A stretch of DNA of 64,000 nucleotides, from assembly GCA_903813345.2 (NCBI GenBank), contig CAIIXF020000003.1, forward strand, positions 23,699,248-23,763,247. The letters run 5' to 3'. Under the pieces are notes generated by a model. That model ran no database searches, was not told the DNA's origin, and saw nothing but the letters and a program-made list of their open reading frames with translations. Positions within the stretch are counted from its first letter, which is position 1. Each line of letters opens with the position of its first letter. Positions 45,169 to 57,644 of the stretch are shown here, piece after piece. Position numbers and translations under genes: made by a program. This DNA is from Owenia fusiformis (Eukaryota; Annelida; Polychaeta; Sabellida; Oweniidae).

Positions 45169-47475
45169 ACATGCTTATGTTTATGTTTATGTTTATGTTT
45201 CTTTATTTTCCTCCGTGTTGGGGAGAGCATAAAAATGTACATCAAATTAAATAATATACAAAGGTTAAAAGTATAAAAAGGAGATTCAACATATTTACAG
45301 AAGCATGTTATTCAGGTGTACTATTTACATTGTTTAGGATGAGGGTATATTCAAGTATACTCCTCAAGACTCGTGGAATCCTGTGGAACAAACCTGAAGA
45401 AACCTTTAATGTCAAAAAGGCTTACGCTACACATTATTATGAATTGCTCAAACATCAAATCATCCAAGAACAAATCTGACCTACTGCCTAGGAGTGTGTG
45501 AGTTAGTTTTTCATCGTCGAGGTTAAACAGGTTTACACCCACACTTATAGGCAGATGGTCGATGAGTTTTTCAAAGAAGATGTTCCTATGCATTGAAAAA
45601 TACTCGCACTGCAAATAATGCACAATGATACGTTCACATAACCTGTGGCAACTGTTACAACGATACATTTTATAACTTGGATCTGTGGCCAGGTTAATGA
45701 GGTTACCAAATGACCACGTGTATTTTGGAAACTTAAGACCTATTTGCCATGCGAAACACGGTTTAATATTTTGATGAATATGTTGAAATATAACAAGGTT
45801 TGAGTTTGCTTTGACTCGATTTTTCCACGACTCTTCTTCTTTTAGACGTATTTGGCCTTTTACAATATTTTTGAAAAGCCTTTTTTGAATGATTTGACCG
45901 CTTTTTACAAAGCCGTCAACGTATTCCTTGAGAACGTTGTGCTCTGCGACAATACTCATGATATCGCTAACAAAGCCTAAATGGTCAACAGGATGAAGAA
46001 TGTACGAGGCTAGTCTGTAAAGAAAAATGAATCGTGTAAAGGAATGTTTACAGACACAAAGTCTGTGCCAGAAATTCAATTTCATTATCGTAATAGAATT
46101 ACATATTGACGTGGCTCCTAAGGTTGCCAGAACTACATCTGAGGAGACTCGACTTTCAAGCCCTTGTACAGTTTTGAAAATTTTCCTCTGGGTAACGGTC
46201 AGGGTGTCCTCATCAGCAGGAGAGAGACACCACATTTCAGCCCCGAAAATGGCACGCGGGAGTATGATCGTGTTCCAAATTTTGGAAAAAATCAGTGGAT
46301 TTGATCCATTTTTGTGTAGTTTAAGCACATTTTTTAAAGAATAAAATTTTGCATTGAGTTTCTTTTTGGCCGATGCGGCCAGAGGTTTTGAATCGAAATT
46401 TGGAGTAACTTCGTTACCAACATATGTGACTTTTCTGGTTTCGTGAACTGACTCGGCTCCAATGTGCCATTTACGCATGCCTTGATTTTTTACAAAATTT
46501 CTTTTTGACTCATTAAAAATCACAATATTACTTTTGCTGCCTTTACCTGCATGATAAATCATGCGCCATTTTGCGCTGTAAGAAAGAACAATATCTAGGA
46601 GTGCTTGTAAAGCATTTGGGGTTGTCGAAATAAGAGTGGTGTCGTCGGCAACGAGTATACATGGTATATGTCGATCCCCTAGCTGAAGACCAGAATTGGA
46701 GTCAATTAGGTCTTTAATTAGGGCGTCGATATAAACCAAAAACCAAAGTGAACTGGTAACTCTACCCTGGCCAACGCCTTGATTAATACAGAATTGTCGA
46801 GAGTATGTACCATTGTATAATACCATGGCAGTTGTATCAGTATAACTGTCCACGATGAGTCGCCATGCTTTACCATTAATGCCTAAAGAAAATAGCTTGT
46901 AAAAGAGGCCCTTGCGCCACAGAAAATCATATGCCTTGTGGTTGTCCAAAAATGCAGCAAAAACTACACTATTTCTTTCTTTAAAATGAAGGATTATTTC
47001 TTTGAGAGCAAAGAAAGCAAATTGGCTGCTACAGCCTACCTGGTACGAAAATTGTAAAAAATGAGGACAACCTTTAGCTAAGAGTTTCGGTGTTGACCTA
47101 AGGGTTAAGATGCGTTCCCATAACTTGTACATACAACTGGTTAAAGTGAGGCCTCGATAATTATCAGTAATTGTCGACTGTTTACCCTTACCTTTAAATA
47201 AGGAAATGATAATTCCCAACTTAAAGGCCGGTGGAATTTTGGCAATTCTAATCATCGCGTTAAAGATCCTACATAAATAATGAAGAACAATTGTATCACA
47301 AAATTTGAAGTGCTCGATAGTAACTAAATCGTGCCCTGGAGCTTTGCCGTTGTTGAAAGTGCTCAAGCTATGCGATAATTCGTCAAACGTGATTGGATCC
47401 TCAAAAATTCCATCATGCATGCTATGAGACTTTTCTAACATTAATGGGAATTGGTTTTCTATGTAATCATAAAAA
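45169..47475 (-). mobile_element. 5'-truncated antisense LINE with (CATAAA)n tail
   Basis: On the minus strand the element ends with AATAAAGAAA and then four or so CATAAA units (45175-45200 on the plus strand as TTTATG), a simple-repeat LINE tail. Its 5' end is truncated; the exact right boundary is estimated from where the host inverted repeat resumes. Confidence 0.75.
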
Positions 47476-47540
47476 TCATTTTTGACGCCGTTAAAACAGT
47501 TTTTGACGATGACGATACATTGGTCCAGGGGGCCAGCCAT
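45351..47540 (-). pseudogene. LINE reverse transcriptase, jockey-superfamily-like, truncated
   Basis: Open frame of 729 codons. The first 20-25 residues (MAGPLDQCIVIVKN onward) derive from the arm of the host inverted-repeat element, not from the LINE. RT motifs: NNGKAPGHDLVTIEHF, NYRGLTLTSCMYKLWERI, FAAFLDNHKAYDFLWRKG, INQGVGQGRVTSSLWF and the catalytic box as VADD (46641-46652, minus strand), where most families have F/YADD. LDNHKAYD and GVGQGRVTSSLW deviate from the usual D...KAFD and GVRQG/GVHQGG patterns. A C-terminal CNSCHRLCERIIVHYLQCEY has the C-x2-C...H-x4-C zinc pattern. Endonuclease absent. The long open frame implies a young copy; activity is unlikely. Confidence 0.88.
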
Positions 47541-47614
47541 AGTATGTCCATCTTAATGTGGATCCTCAAATGCTGATGGTATCATCGTCTGCGTTACGCC
47601 CGTGCTGACGTCAT

Positions 47615-48153
47615 TTCCAATGGAAATTTGTCACGTCCTTTTACCAAATTTCATTGCCCTTCAAATCTCAATGGGACTTATCTCCTATACACACACGCTA
47701 TCAGTCCATAACCAAATTACTCATAGTAATAGTTTTATATTGATCCCAACAATCTACGTCTATTTAAAGGTTCGTTGGATGTTAGTCTTCCTCACCTAGT
47801 ATATTATGGGGTGCGTTCACCTCATTGATTTTGGAACTTCTTTCTGCGTTCTGTATGGATAAGCAATTTCTCTCTTTGATAGGAAAAGGTGATTTTTGTA
47901 TTATAGTCAATCAATAGTGTGAGTTATGACGCTTCGGCGAGGTTTATTCATCGTCAAATGTTGTTAAGATCATGATGTATGGTCAAGGCCAGTTTGTATT
48001 CTATAGAGTCTATAGCCATAACATCCGGATGAGATGAAATTGAAAAGACACTAATTAATACTAAACAAAACTATAGCATAAATCGTAAGTAATATGACAA
48101 ACTAAATGAATTATTTTCCCACATTTTGAAAGTAATATTCAGGTCCTGGGATT
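47615..48153. other. Spacer, no gene recognised
   Basis: No domain or clear repeat. Ends at the TA target of the next foldback element. Confidence 0.5.
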
Positions 48154-48155
48154 TA

Positions 48156-49027
48156 CACTCCCCTCCATAAGTTTGGCAACCTTTTTCCCCCATTGAACTA
48201 CGTGTTAAAGCCTCTTCACGTTTGAATTTTTATTTACTTAACCGGCGATGAAATAACTTATGATATTAATGCAAACGTAGCTTGACTTTATTTCCAATAC
48301 CTACAAATTTTCTCAATTTTTTTCCTCAAATACAATAGGTCGAAAATTGATGATAAATTTGATGAATTTTTGAAAATCGTCATTCCCATGTAATCCAATG
48401 GGAAATGGAGGGTTTGGGGCAAATCAGAAATCAGGATATCTTTTCAGTAAAAGATTCAGCAAAAAATATTTTTATATAGAAAATTGAATTGTCTAACTTT
48501 TTTAAACACTAAGTGTTTAGTTTATTTGATGAATATTAAAGTTACAGCGCTTCAAAGTCATTTTTGAAAATAATTTTTCGCCTCCTGTGTTATTTCAATG
48601 GGAGAGGTTTTTTGAAAAACAATTTTGACTTTAAAGCCCTATAACTTTGTTGAACCTGAAGAAACATATCAATTTTTTGTTAAATAAAGTTAGCAAATTC
48701 AATTGCCTACCTAACTCGTATTTTTTGCAAGAACTCGGATGGATGGATATTCTGTCATATGACTTGCGGCAAACCTACCATTTCTCATTGGTTAACATGG
48801 GAATGGCGATTTTCAAAAATTCATCAAATTTATCATCAATTTTCGACCTATTGTAATTAAGGAATTTTGGAAAATTTGGAGGTATTGGAATTAAAGTCAA
48901 ATTACGTTTCCATCAATAGTATAAGTATTTTCATCGCAGGTTAAGTAAATAAAAATTCAAAGGTAAAGAGGCTTTTACACGTAGTTCAAAGGGGGAAAAA
49001 AGGTTGCCAAACTTATGGAGGGGAGTG
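48156..49027. mobile_element. Foldback Tc1/mariner-like MITE, 872 bp
   Basis: Ends CACTCCCCTCCATAAGTTTG are identical in inverted orientation, and TA flanks both (48154-48155 and 49028-49029). About 260 bp of each arm pair with scattered mismatches, for example GGTCGAAAATTGATGATAAA in both. Weaker inverted similarity continues to the centre, so almost the whole element can form one hairpin. No transposase frame. Confidence 0.85.
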
Positions 49028-49029
49028 TA

Positions 49030-49977
49030 GTTATTGCAATAAGGATTGAAATATTTAGATTTTAAATCAACGCAATGATTTAGTTGGAAAACATTGAGGA
49101 AATCTTTGGAAATTTAATTTAATTTGCGATGTACATTCCTCAATGATTTAAATAGAGATCGGTTTCCTTATGACTAGTACTGTTTTTGTAATGTCGATTG
49201 GTCTTTCCTCTTTAGACACTTGCTCTATCATACATTTATCATAACCCTATCAGTATTTTCCAAGCTTATGAGCAGAAGACATAGTAGTTATAACCTGAAG
49301 ATGAATATCTCTTTTAAGAATCGAAGTTGAACGAATGCAAAGGGGAAATAAATACATGCATGTACGGTACATGTAAGACCTTGAAATTCTCGAACTTAAG
49401 CGAGATTAAAAATAAATGGGTCGACATGATCCCATTTTTCAGTTAAATGAATCCAAGAGTTTGTGTGGAAATATTTGCCTGTAGTAATGATTTATATTTC
49501 CCTCGAACAATCCATTCTAATTTGTTAGGAAAATCGAATCTTATCATTCGGAAATATGAAGAAAAAGGCATTCAAATGTATTACAAATTCTCCCTTTAAG
49601 ATGTCTCTCGTTCAATCACATCAATTTCGATTTATTCTTTTGTGTATTCATGGTCAGTTTGACTTTCTCATGGGCATTTATCTTATTAGTCTCAATGTCA
49701 ATAACTGGTAGTCGCGTTATTATAGATATGTCAAGGTCAATTTATACCATTGTCTCACGTGTAGTCTTATGGGCATTATTGTATAATATTTCATTAATCT
49801 AATGGCTGGCATACCCGATGGTTCATTTGTCAATCTAACCTAACACTATAATGCCATCACGATAATTAATGACATCTCATTTCTTCTTACAGCTCATGTT
49901 TCACGTGAAACAGATGCTATGAGTATCAGGATGCTATCATGCCACCCCTTCAAGATCGGGCTTTATTGCTATTAACA
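49030..49977. other. Spacer, no gene recognised
   Basis: AT-rich. An inverted fragment of the TACCCTTTGCATTCG repeat lies near 49320-49350. Nothing else supported. Confidence 0.5.
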
Positions 49978-49984
49978 GCTATAG

Positions 49985-50208
49985 CAGGCCCGTAGCCAGG
50001 ATTTGCCCGGGGGGGGGGTCATATCTTATAATGACCCCTGGTCAAAAGTTTCCAGGGGGGTTCACATTTGACATTTTTGGCCTAAATATGGCTAAAATCA
50101 CTTGAGAAGTGCTCAAAATGGTGAAAACTGCATGATTTTGAAATAATTTTTGGCTAGAGGGGGGGGGGGCTCGCCCAAACCTTGCAAACCTCCCTGGCTA
50201 TGGGCCTG
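49985..50208. mobile_element. CAGG-ended MITE-like element with G runs, 224 bp
   Basis: Left end CAGGCCCGTAGCCAGG and complement of right end CAGGCCCATAGCCAGG differ at one base. GCTATAG flanks both sides (49978-49984 and 50209-50215). Two G runs lie inside. Same family as 3168-3388. Non-coding; superfamily uncertain. Confidence 0.75.
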
Positions 50209-50215
50209 GCTATAG

Positions 50216-53200
50216 AAAACATTGATCTAAAAGAATTCGAAGGATGCCCTTGGACCAAGAATGCTAGCTATTATGCAGAACAATCACCATTACAACACAC
50301 TATTGATGGTGCATGAATAAATCACCAGGGGTTATGAATATAAACAACTTGCGTTGAATGATGATCTGATCTTGTTCACACTAACACAGATCTATTACTA
50401 CTTATTCAAAGCGTATTACTGGCAGACACTAATGTTTTATTTAATCATTTACTTTGGGTTATAGTGACAACTTCGTTTAAACGTGAATTTTGTCTTGATA
50501 ATGTGTACATCTTCGACTTCCAAGGTCGTATGAAGCAACTGAAACCTTGTGAATCAAGATGGATATGTAGAGATCTTACATAATTTAGTTTTGAAGTTTT
50601 GGTTTGTAATTCCCCAGCATATTTCTTGCGGCGAGGTCTACACGAGATGTAGCGTTCCCTTTGTTGTTTCAAAACATTTCAGTCTTAACCTTGTTGATAT
50701 ACAGACAAGCTCAAAGTTCAGCAGAAAATGTGATCGGTTAATCGTAAGATCTACATATAAACATCAAATACAACCTTTCCAAAATCAATGAGTTCAGCGG
50801 CATTGGCATTTTCTACTACATCTTGCTTAATTATATCCACAACAACCAGTTCCGTGCGAATAGACAGTTACGTAACAGGTAAATTCACATCAAATTTGTT
50901 CTATTAGACACATTATTCATATTTTCCCAACCTTATTACACATTCACACAGCACATTTTTCATTTTGCCATAGGCGATCCAAATTGGACATTCTCTTGGA
51001 AAAATGATGATCATGTGTCAACCATTATTGGGATGCTATGGTTTGTTTGATGTAATATCTGAGCCTCACTGCGCACCTCATCGCGCACCTGCTTATATCA
51101 GTGAAATCAGGAGATTGATAGCTGAAATATGGTGCGCCTCTCAAGTAATAAAATGGATGGATGGATTGATTGGCATATTCAGCTTAACTACAGTATAACC
51201 TGTTTATATTGAACATTTTTGCCGAGAAAAAGTCCAGTGTCGGTAGGTGACGTTCACTACAGAGAGGGTAATTTTTACAGAAGTCAGTAGAGTACAATAA
51301 GTTGACACTCGTTAGACAACTACCATATTATCGCCCACTAAGATCGATCTTCAATTACTCAATTATATTTCCGAATTTTATGTTGCCGTTTCTGTTTTAC
51401 ATTCGGCAATCGGCAACTTTATATCAACGGCAATATTTCATGTTATACAGTATGTGTGGAAGAAGGGTGTCAACTAGAGACATGTGTTCACTAAGGCAGG
51501 TTTTAGTGTATACCTTTTTGTTTGGAATATTTACGAAAGCTCATTTTGAAACTCAAATCTTCTCTGTCTTGGATAATATTAAACAATTTAAATAAGCACT
51601 GCACACGCTGTTCATCATATTGTTATGTCTTCGTGTCAGCGATACCATCGTTATCAATCTGTTATCCTCTGACAAATGAATGTGTTATCATTTGCATGGA
51701 ACTGTACAGGGTGAGAGCATGAGCTTTTGTACATAAAAGTGCATCTTGTTGAGCTAGTCATCTGAAACTTCTTGTAGCCTATTGTAGAGTTGCTCCATGA
51801 AGCCTAGTTTTAATGTGCTAAAGAACAATTCAGATATCATGCAGACAACAAAGTTTTGCAACATTATGTGGAAGTTAAAGTTAAGGGGAGAACATATTTA
51901 TTTGACACCCTGTAAATCTTATAATGATAGTTTAGTGACATCTGTGTACAAATTTGCATAATTCACACCTACAGGCTTGGACCACACATTTAATTAATCA
52001 AAAGTGAGTCAATTATTCATCCACGATTCATTTTCATCATAAAGAATCAAAACGTAATAAATGTACTTTAAATTCAAACTGTAATGAAATTAGATTTATC
52101 ATAATTATGCTGTATTCCCCAACAGATAAGGCAGCAAATGAAGATGGACTAGAACTTAATGATTCAACTACAGTGGGATTATACCCACAGTCCTACAAAA
52201 TATGTCACGTGGGTTGTTGTCCAATCAATCTTAATTATTTAAAAATAATAGATCTGGTGCTGCAAACATTGAACTGGAAATTATCATTGAAGCTATATTG
52301 TTGTGTTTTATTTCAGATATAATTATCCCCTAACAGTCTAACAGTTTACTGGTTTAGGCCACAAAGTAAGTATAAATATAACTAAGTATAATTTAAGTAT
52401 TATTTTTTCCCATTTAATGTTGAATTATTAACAAATTCAATGTGGCAGAACACAATTAGTCAGATGCATAATGAAAAATCAAAACCAATACAAAATATAA
52501 CACAGTGTTTGATGATTGTAACAATTAAAAAAGGTGGAACTTCTCAAATAAAGTTTAAGTTAGCTTTTAGGCGTTCCAACAATTGATGAGCATTTGTAGT
52601 GAGTGTGATAAAACGCGCGCCTCTTTGTTCTACGTGGATCTCTGCCTTGACATTTAGTGTTGAGCACAGGGACAAAAATAGGATTGTGGGGTATCTATTG
52701 TTTATTTAATAATGTTGTCTTTGACACTTTTTATGGGTTTTGTCTGTCCCTCGTCATTTAAACTGAATGCTCCATGAAATATGAGCAACACCTATTTTTG
52801 ATGTTAGAACATTTCGTATTGGTCTCTTTTCCCCTTTTTAATTGCTCTACAGCAGTATTAAAGTTTGTCACTATTTCTGGACATGTGAGATCATTGTACA
52901 TTGTACGATGAAATATTTGCCCTTTACTCTTTTTGGCACTTGTACTTACACATTCCTTATGAACAAGATTAGAACAAACTGAAAACTTGCCAAATTAAAT
53001 CAAGGTAACCCCTCTCCAAGGTAAGCCCTTTCTGGTATGAAGACGATTCTTTAAACAGTAGGTATTTCTAAAATGGCTTAGTATTTCATGAGTGTGTGCT
53101 ATTCGAGTAGTATTTGTATACAATGTAATTAAAGTAGACTGCATCAATACTTATCTATGTATCCTCTTGTCGAGGTCAGATTGGCAGATTCATCAGATCT

Positions 53201-55384
53201 CCTGAAACTATTTGAAACAAACATTAAGAAACATCAAGTCCTCCGTTTATTTGAGAGAATTGCTATACATTGTAATGCAAATTGATAGACAGCAAAATGA
53301 AAGATTGGAAACAAAATTTTTGAATTTCATATCAGAAGATTAATACAAATTAAGGCAAAATATGTCACGTTATGACAATTTTTTTTAAATAAGAAAATAC
53401 TGTATTTTTGGTTAGTATCTGTTGTTGCTGATGTGCTTTTAAAAAAACAGACATAACCCAGTTATACAATTGGGCTTCTTACCTAGTTATTTATCATCAA
53501 TCTTTCAAAGATGACATCTACAGATAGTCGTTACATACTAGTTAACAGGTTAATAATTCCATAGTAAACCTACATCAAACAAATCTAAGTCAGCTTTGCA
53601 AAAAAATATGTTAAATAATTGATAAATATGTAAGTACAACTAATAATGGGTTAAGACCAAAAAGTATATAAAAATGAAAGTTCTTGGAATAAAGTATAAT
53701 GGTGATAGATACAACATCTAACATGTAACCTATAACAACACACACCTTACACACATTTGTAATATCTTTATCTTTCTCTATAAACATTCAGTTATCTTGG
53801 GAAGTCGAGGATAGCTGGCATCATGTTTAAATTAAATGAATTAGTAATCAATTAAGGCACGATGAAGATGTCAGACACATGCATTGGTCAAATAAAACTA
53901 ATTATAGCTAGTAATTATATGACGATATTAATATATATTCAATCTATCTGTAGTTGAATCGTGACCATAATTTGTTTAAAATACAGAATTTTAATGATTA
54001 TGCACTTTCATTACAATTTGAATAAAAATGCCACTTTTACTCTATTATTCCTTACTTTGAAAATGAATGGTGAATGAATAATTTACTTAATTTTGATTAA
54101 TAAATGTGAGGTCATTGCTAAGAGGAGTGAATAAATGGAAATATTTACACAGACGTCATCAAACTGCAAATGTGTTTATGTGAAATAGTCTGACATATTA
54201 ATTTCTATAATGGTAACACATTGATTTCGATTTTATCAATTAACGATAAGATGACAAAACAAAGCAACTGACTTCTCGTAGGAAATTCTTCATCCGGGTC
54301 AACTTCTGTCAGGTACGTGCTTGTATTTAATATTTATTCAATTTTATGTTTATGTTTAACTTTCTGAACATTTCTAGGAGAAATCTAGCAGAAATCCATA
54401 ACTATATCAATAACCTTGTTTCATCTGTGTGTTTCTTCAAGAGATACAACATCTAAAAACTATTTTAGGTATTCTTATTTGAATTCTTCAACATGTATTA
54501 ATATTTTAGATTGGCCATGAAAAAATTGAAAAGTTGACATTGGATCTGTTTTATACCTCCAGTGTTAATGAATCCAACCGTCTTGATTCTGGACAATTAT
54601 TCTGGTGGGGAGGGGGTTGTTACTCGTTAGTTTCATTGTTCTTTACATAATCAATATTCTTTGATGGGGAAGGGGGGGGGGGCAATAGACATTGTTTCTC
54701 AACACAAAAGATAACAGTTTGGGATATTTGGGGTTTGTTTTCCTTATGACTAACTACACTCTTAGTAGATTAAGAACACACCTTGCGAGAAAGATGCAAG
54801 TTGATATAAAAGTAGTCACTATAACCTAAGTGAGTGATTAAATAAAACATTAATGTCGCCAATAATACGTTTTGCATGATTAGTAATAGATCTAGGTTAG
54901 CGTGATCAAAATCTTTACATCATGCATCCACTTCTGATGATTTATTCATACTCCATTGATTGTGGTGTAATAGAGATTGTTTTGCATACTAGCGGTTCGT
55001 TTATACAGAATCACCATGATAAATTGTCTCAGTTGCTGCCCATGAACTGCGAGAATTTGACTTCAACAATGCCCATGAGACAGACAGCTGGCCATGGAAT
55101 AATAAATATTGACTACTAGTTTCCGAGATTGACCACGAAACTTATAATAAATTGGCCAGTCCGTATATCGACCATTAGACTAACTAAATAATTACAATAA
55201 ATACCCACGAGACAAGATGAAATCTCTATTTGAAATTGATCTTCGTAATTTGACAATTGGATATTGATCCTGATACAGTTAAACTGAGTGAAACTACTTT
55301 GATTGCCCATACCAGATTATAAATATTTTAGACTAGCCATGAAAAATGATAAGTTGACATTAAATCTACACCTTTCAAGTGATT
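50216..55384. other. Long AT-rich spacer, no gene recognised
   Basis: Open frames are short and without domains. G-rich runs occur near 54604-54680. Two stretches, 54510-54560 and 55331-55380, share GCCATGAAAAA and AAGTTGACATT and mark a small dispersed repeat. No exon, tRNA or structured RNA could be supported. Confidence 0.5.
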
Positions 55385-55458
55385 TACCCTTTGCATTCGT
55401 TTGACTTCACTTCTGAAAAGAGAGCTCCGTAGTTTAACTAGACTCTGCACGCAGGGTA
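55385..55458. repeat. Short repeat with palindromic ends, copy 2
   Basis: TACCCTTTGCATTCG at the left and CTCTGCACGCAGGGTA at the right. The outer six bases TACCCT and AGGGTA are exact inverted repeats. It is 10 or so bases shorter than the other copies, lacking part of the GTCTTC region. Confidence 0.7.
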
Positions 55459-55459
55459 C

Positions 55460-56885
55460 AAGTAATTCTGCAGATTTGAATCCTTTATATCTTAAGTTAT
55501 TGTATAATGGGTCGTAGAGATGTAAAACCTCAGAATGATTCAGATTAGAATTTATTTTTCAGGTGATTCAGTTGTGAAATGAAAACATTTCAACTTTATA
55601 TTCAATACTTACATGCTGTAAATAACAATATATACAATAACAATATATAACATGTGTTAAGATGAATCGAATCAGAAAATATTCAAAATACACTCAGAAA
55701 CAGTTAATCGTAAACCGTAAACCAGTCTTACAAACAAACCTCCAGTATCCCAAATTCAGAAAGACAGACAAAGAACATCCAAAATGTTAACTTATTCCCA
55801 TAAAAATAGAAACTGTACATGCAAAATTAGTTAAACCGTAATAGCCGATAGCTTTTGAAGCTGGTCAACTAAATTAGTAACTGAACTGTTGGTTTTGAAG
55901 ATAAGTCCCCGATGATTTGAAGTGCAACAAAATGTGCTAAATGGACACATAAAACACCTGATGTTCGATTAATCATATTTAAGAGTATAGAAGTTAGGTC
56001 CCCGATGATTTGAAGAGCAAATAAATTTACTAATTGGACGCATAGTGACGCATGACGTTCAGTTAATCATATTGTATACTTAATTTGAATCAAAGTGAAT
56101 TATGTCAAAATGTGGTCACTACTCAAAACAACGTATTTCCAAATGTCTACCGAAGCAGCAATTTCCTTCGTTGTATTAAGTCTCGCTCTGCCTTCTGTAT
56201 GTGTTTGCCAACGAATTCGGAATTAGGTCACCAAAAATAAGAAAAATATCACATTTAACATTGTCAGGAATTCTCTTTATTCAGTTGGGACAACTACAAA
56301 CAAGTATATTCTCCCTGGTTATGTGTTTTCTGTGACTGTTTTCTTGATTTTAGTAATTGCATACAAATTATTTATTATTTTCTAAAGCCCTGTCCTAGCC
56401 TTATAAATATCGTCATTCAATTTCCTCATCAGTAATGTCAAACACTGAAAATCGAGTCATTATTCATAATTAGACCTACTATAAGATGTTCAAATGATGA
56501 CTATTAAATAAATAAAATGAAAGCTCAGAGTTAACTAAAAGTAGGTCCGACATCTCATGAACTTATTGTACTATGACCACAATATTGATTTACAAAGATT
56601 TTAAGATATAGAAATAAGACACACATAAAATTCATCTTCGACTTCCAAGGTAGTTATAACACCTTGGATGCATATGTTTATCTTTCTGTCCCGTCACTGT
56701 GTGGTGTGTCATCCGAAGAGATCGTCCTGGAACCAATCAAAAGTGTCCAAATATTTGTTTCACCAGAAGTCACACCTATAAATGTTAATATTTTGGCCCT
56801 TAATGAGGTTTCTTTTGAAAGAAGCCATTGATTGATGTTGCCTGGTATAATAAAACTGGAGTTCAGTGACATTATGACCCTTTGA
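55460..56885. other. Spacer, no gene recognised
   Basis: AT-rich. CCCCGATGATTTGAAG occurs twice (near 55907 and 55998) within a weak direct duplication of about 90 bp. No coding support. Confidence 0.5.
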
Positions 56886-56924
56886 TTTCAGAGTAAAAAG
56901 CATCCGAGAGCACAACCAGTATTG

Positions 56925-57640
56925 AAACAATAAACAGAAACAGACATAGACGCAAGAGGATACGTTTTGGTAGAAATAGACATGTTAGAACAAGTTTGGA
57001 TAGAAATAGACGTGTTAGAACAAATCTAAGCAGCAATTGAGGCGTTAGAACAAATTGGTCAAAAATAGATGTGAAGTTCTGAACAAGTTTTGGTAGAAAT
57101 GGACACATTAGAACAACTTTGGGCAAAAAATAAATGTGTTATAACAAGTTTGGGCAGAAAAAGACGTATTAGAACACGTTTGGGCAGATATAGCCGTCGG
57201 GATAATTTAGGGCAGAAATAGACATGTTACAACAAGTTTAGGCAAGAATGGATGTGTTAGAACAAGTTTGAGCAAAATGAATGTGTTTGAACAGGTTTGG
57301 GCAAAAATGGATATGTGAGAACAAATTTTGGCAAAAATAGACATATTAGAACAAATCTAAGCAGAGATGGACGTGTTAGAATTGGGCAAAAAAGATGTAT
57401 AACAAGTTTTGGCAGAGATAGACATGTTAGATCAAGTTTGGACAAAAATAGATGTGGTAGTAATAGCCGTTAGGATAAGTTAGGGCAGAAATAGACATGT
57501 TATAACAAGTTTGGGCAAGTATGGATGTGTTAGAACAAGTTTGGGCAGAATAGAACTAGTGTTTGGGAAAACATAGATGTGTTAGAATAGGTTTGGGCAG
57601 AAATAGATGTGTTACGACAAGTTTGGCATCCATAATAAGA
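56925..57640. repeat. Minisatellite with unit near 33 bp
   Basis: GTTAGAACAAGTTTGGGCAG followed by AAATAGACGT recurs about twenty times with substitutions and small length changes. On the minus strand the unit reads as LPKLVLTC-like eleven-residue repeats, giving short open frames, but stops and shifts break them. It is treated as non-coding. Confidence 0.85.
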
Positions 57641-57644
57641 AATG

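Larger units (their letters stand above)
44690..47610. mobile_element. Inverted-repeat element hosting a LINE
   Basis: CTGGACCAATGTATCGTCAT at 44812-44831 recurs as its complement at about 47509-47528, inside longer arms that share GGCTGGCC and more weakly GGTGGTACCAT-like words. Both arms lead inward into TTTTAACGCCGTC-type short repeats. The ends and target duplication were not resolved. The LINE at about 45169-47475 has inserted into it. Confidence 0.55.

Noticed and set aside
56872-57445. Minus-strand LPKLVLTC repeat frames
   Set aside because: Generated by the 33-bp minisatellite; broken by stops and shifts, no start context.
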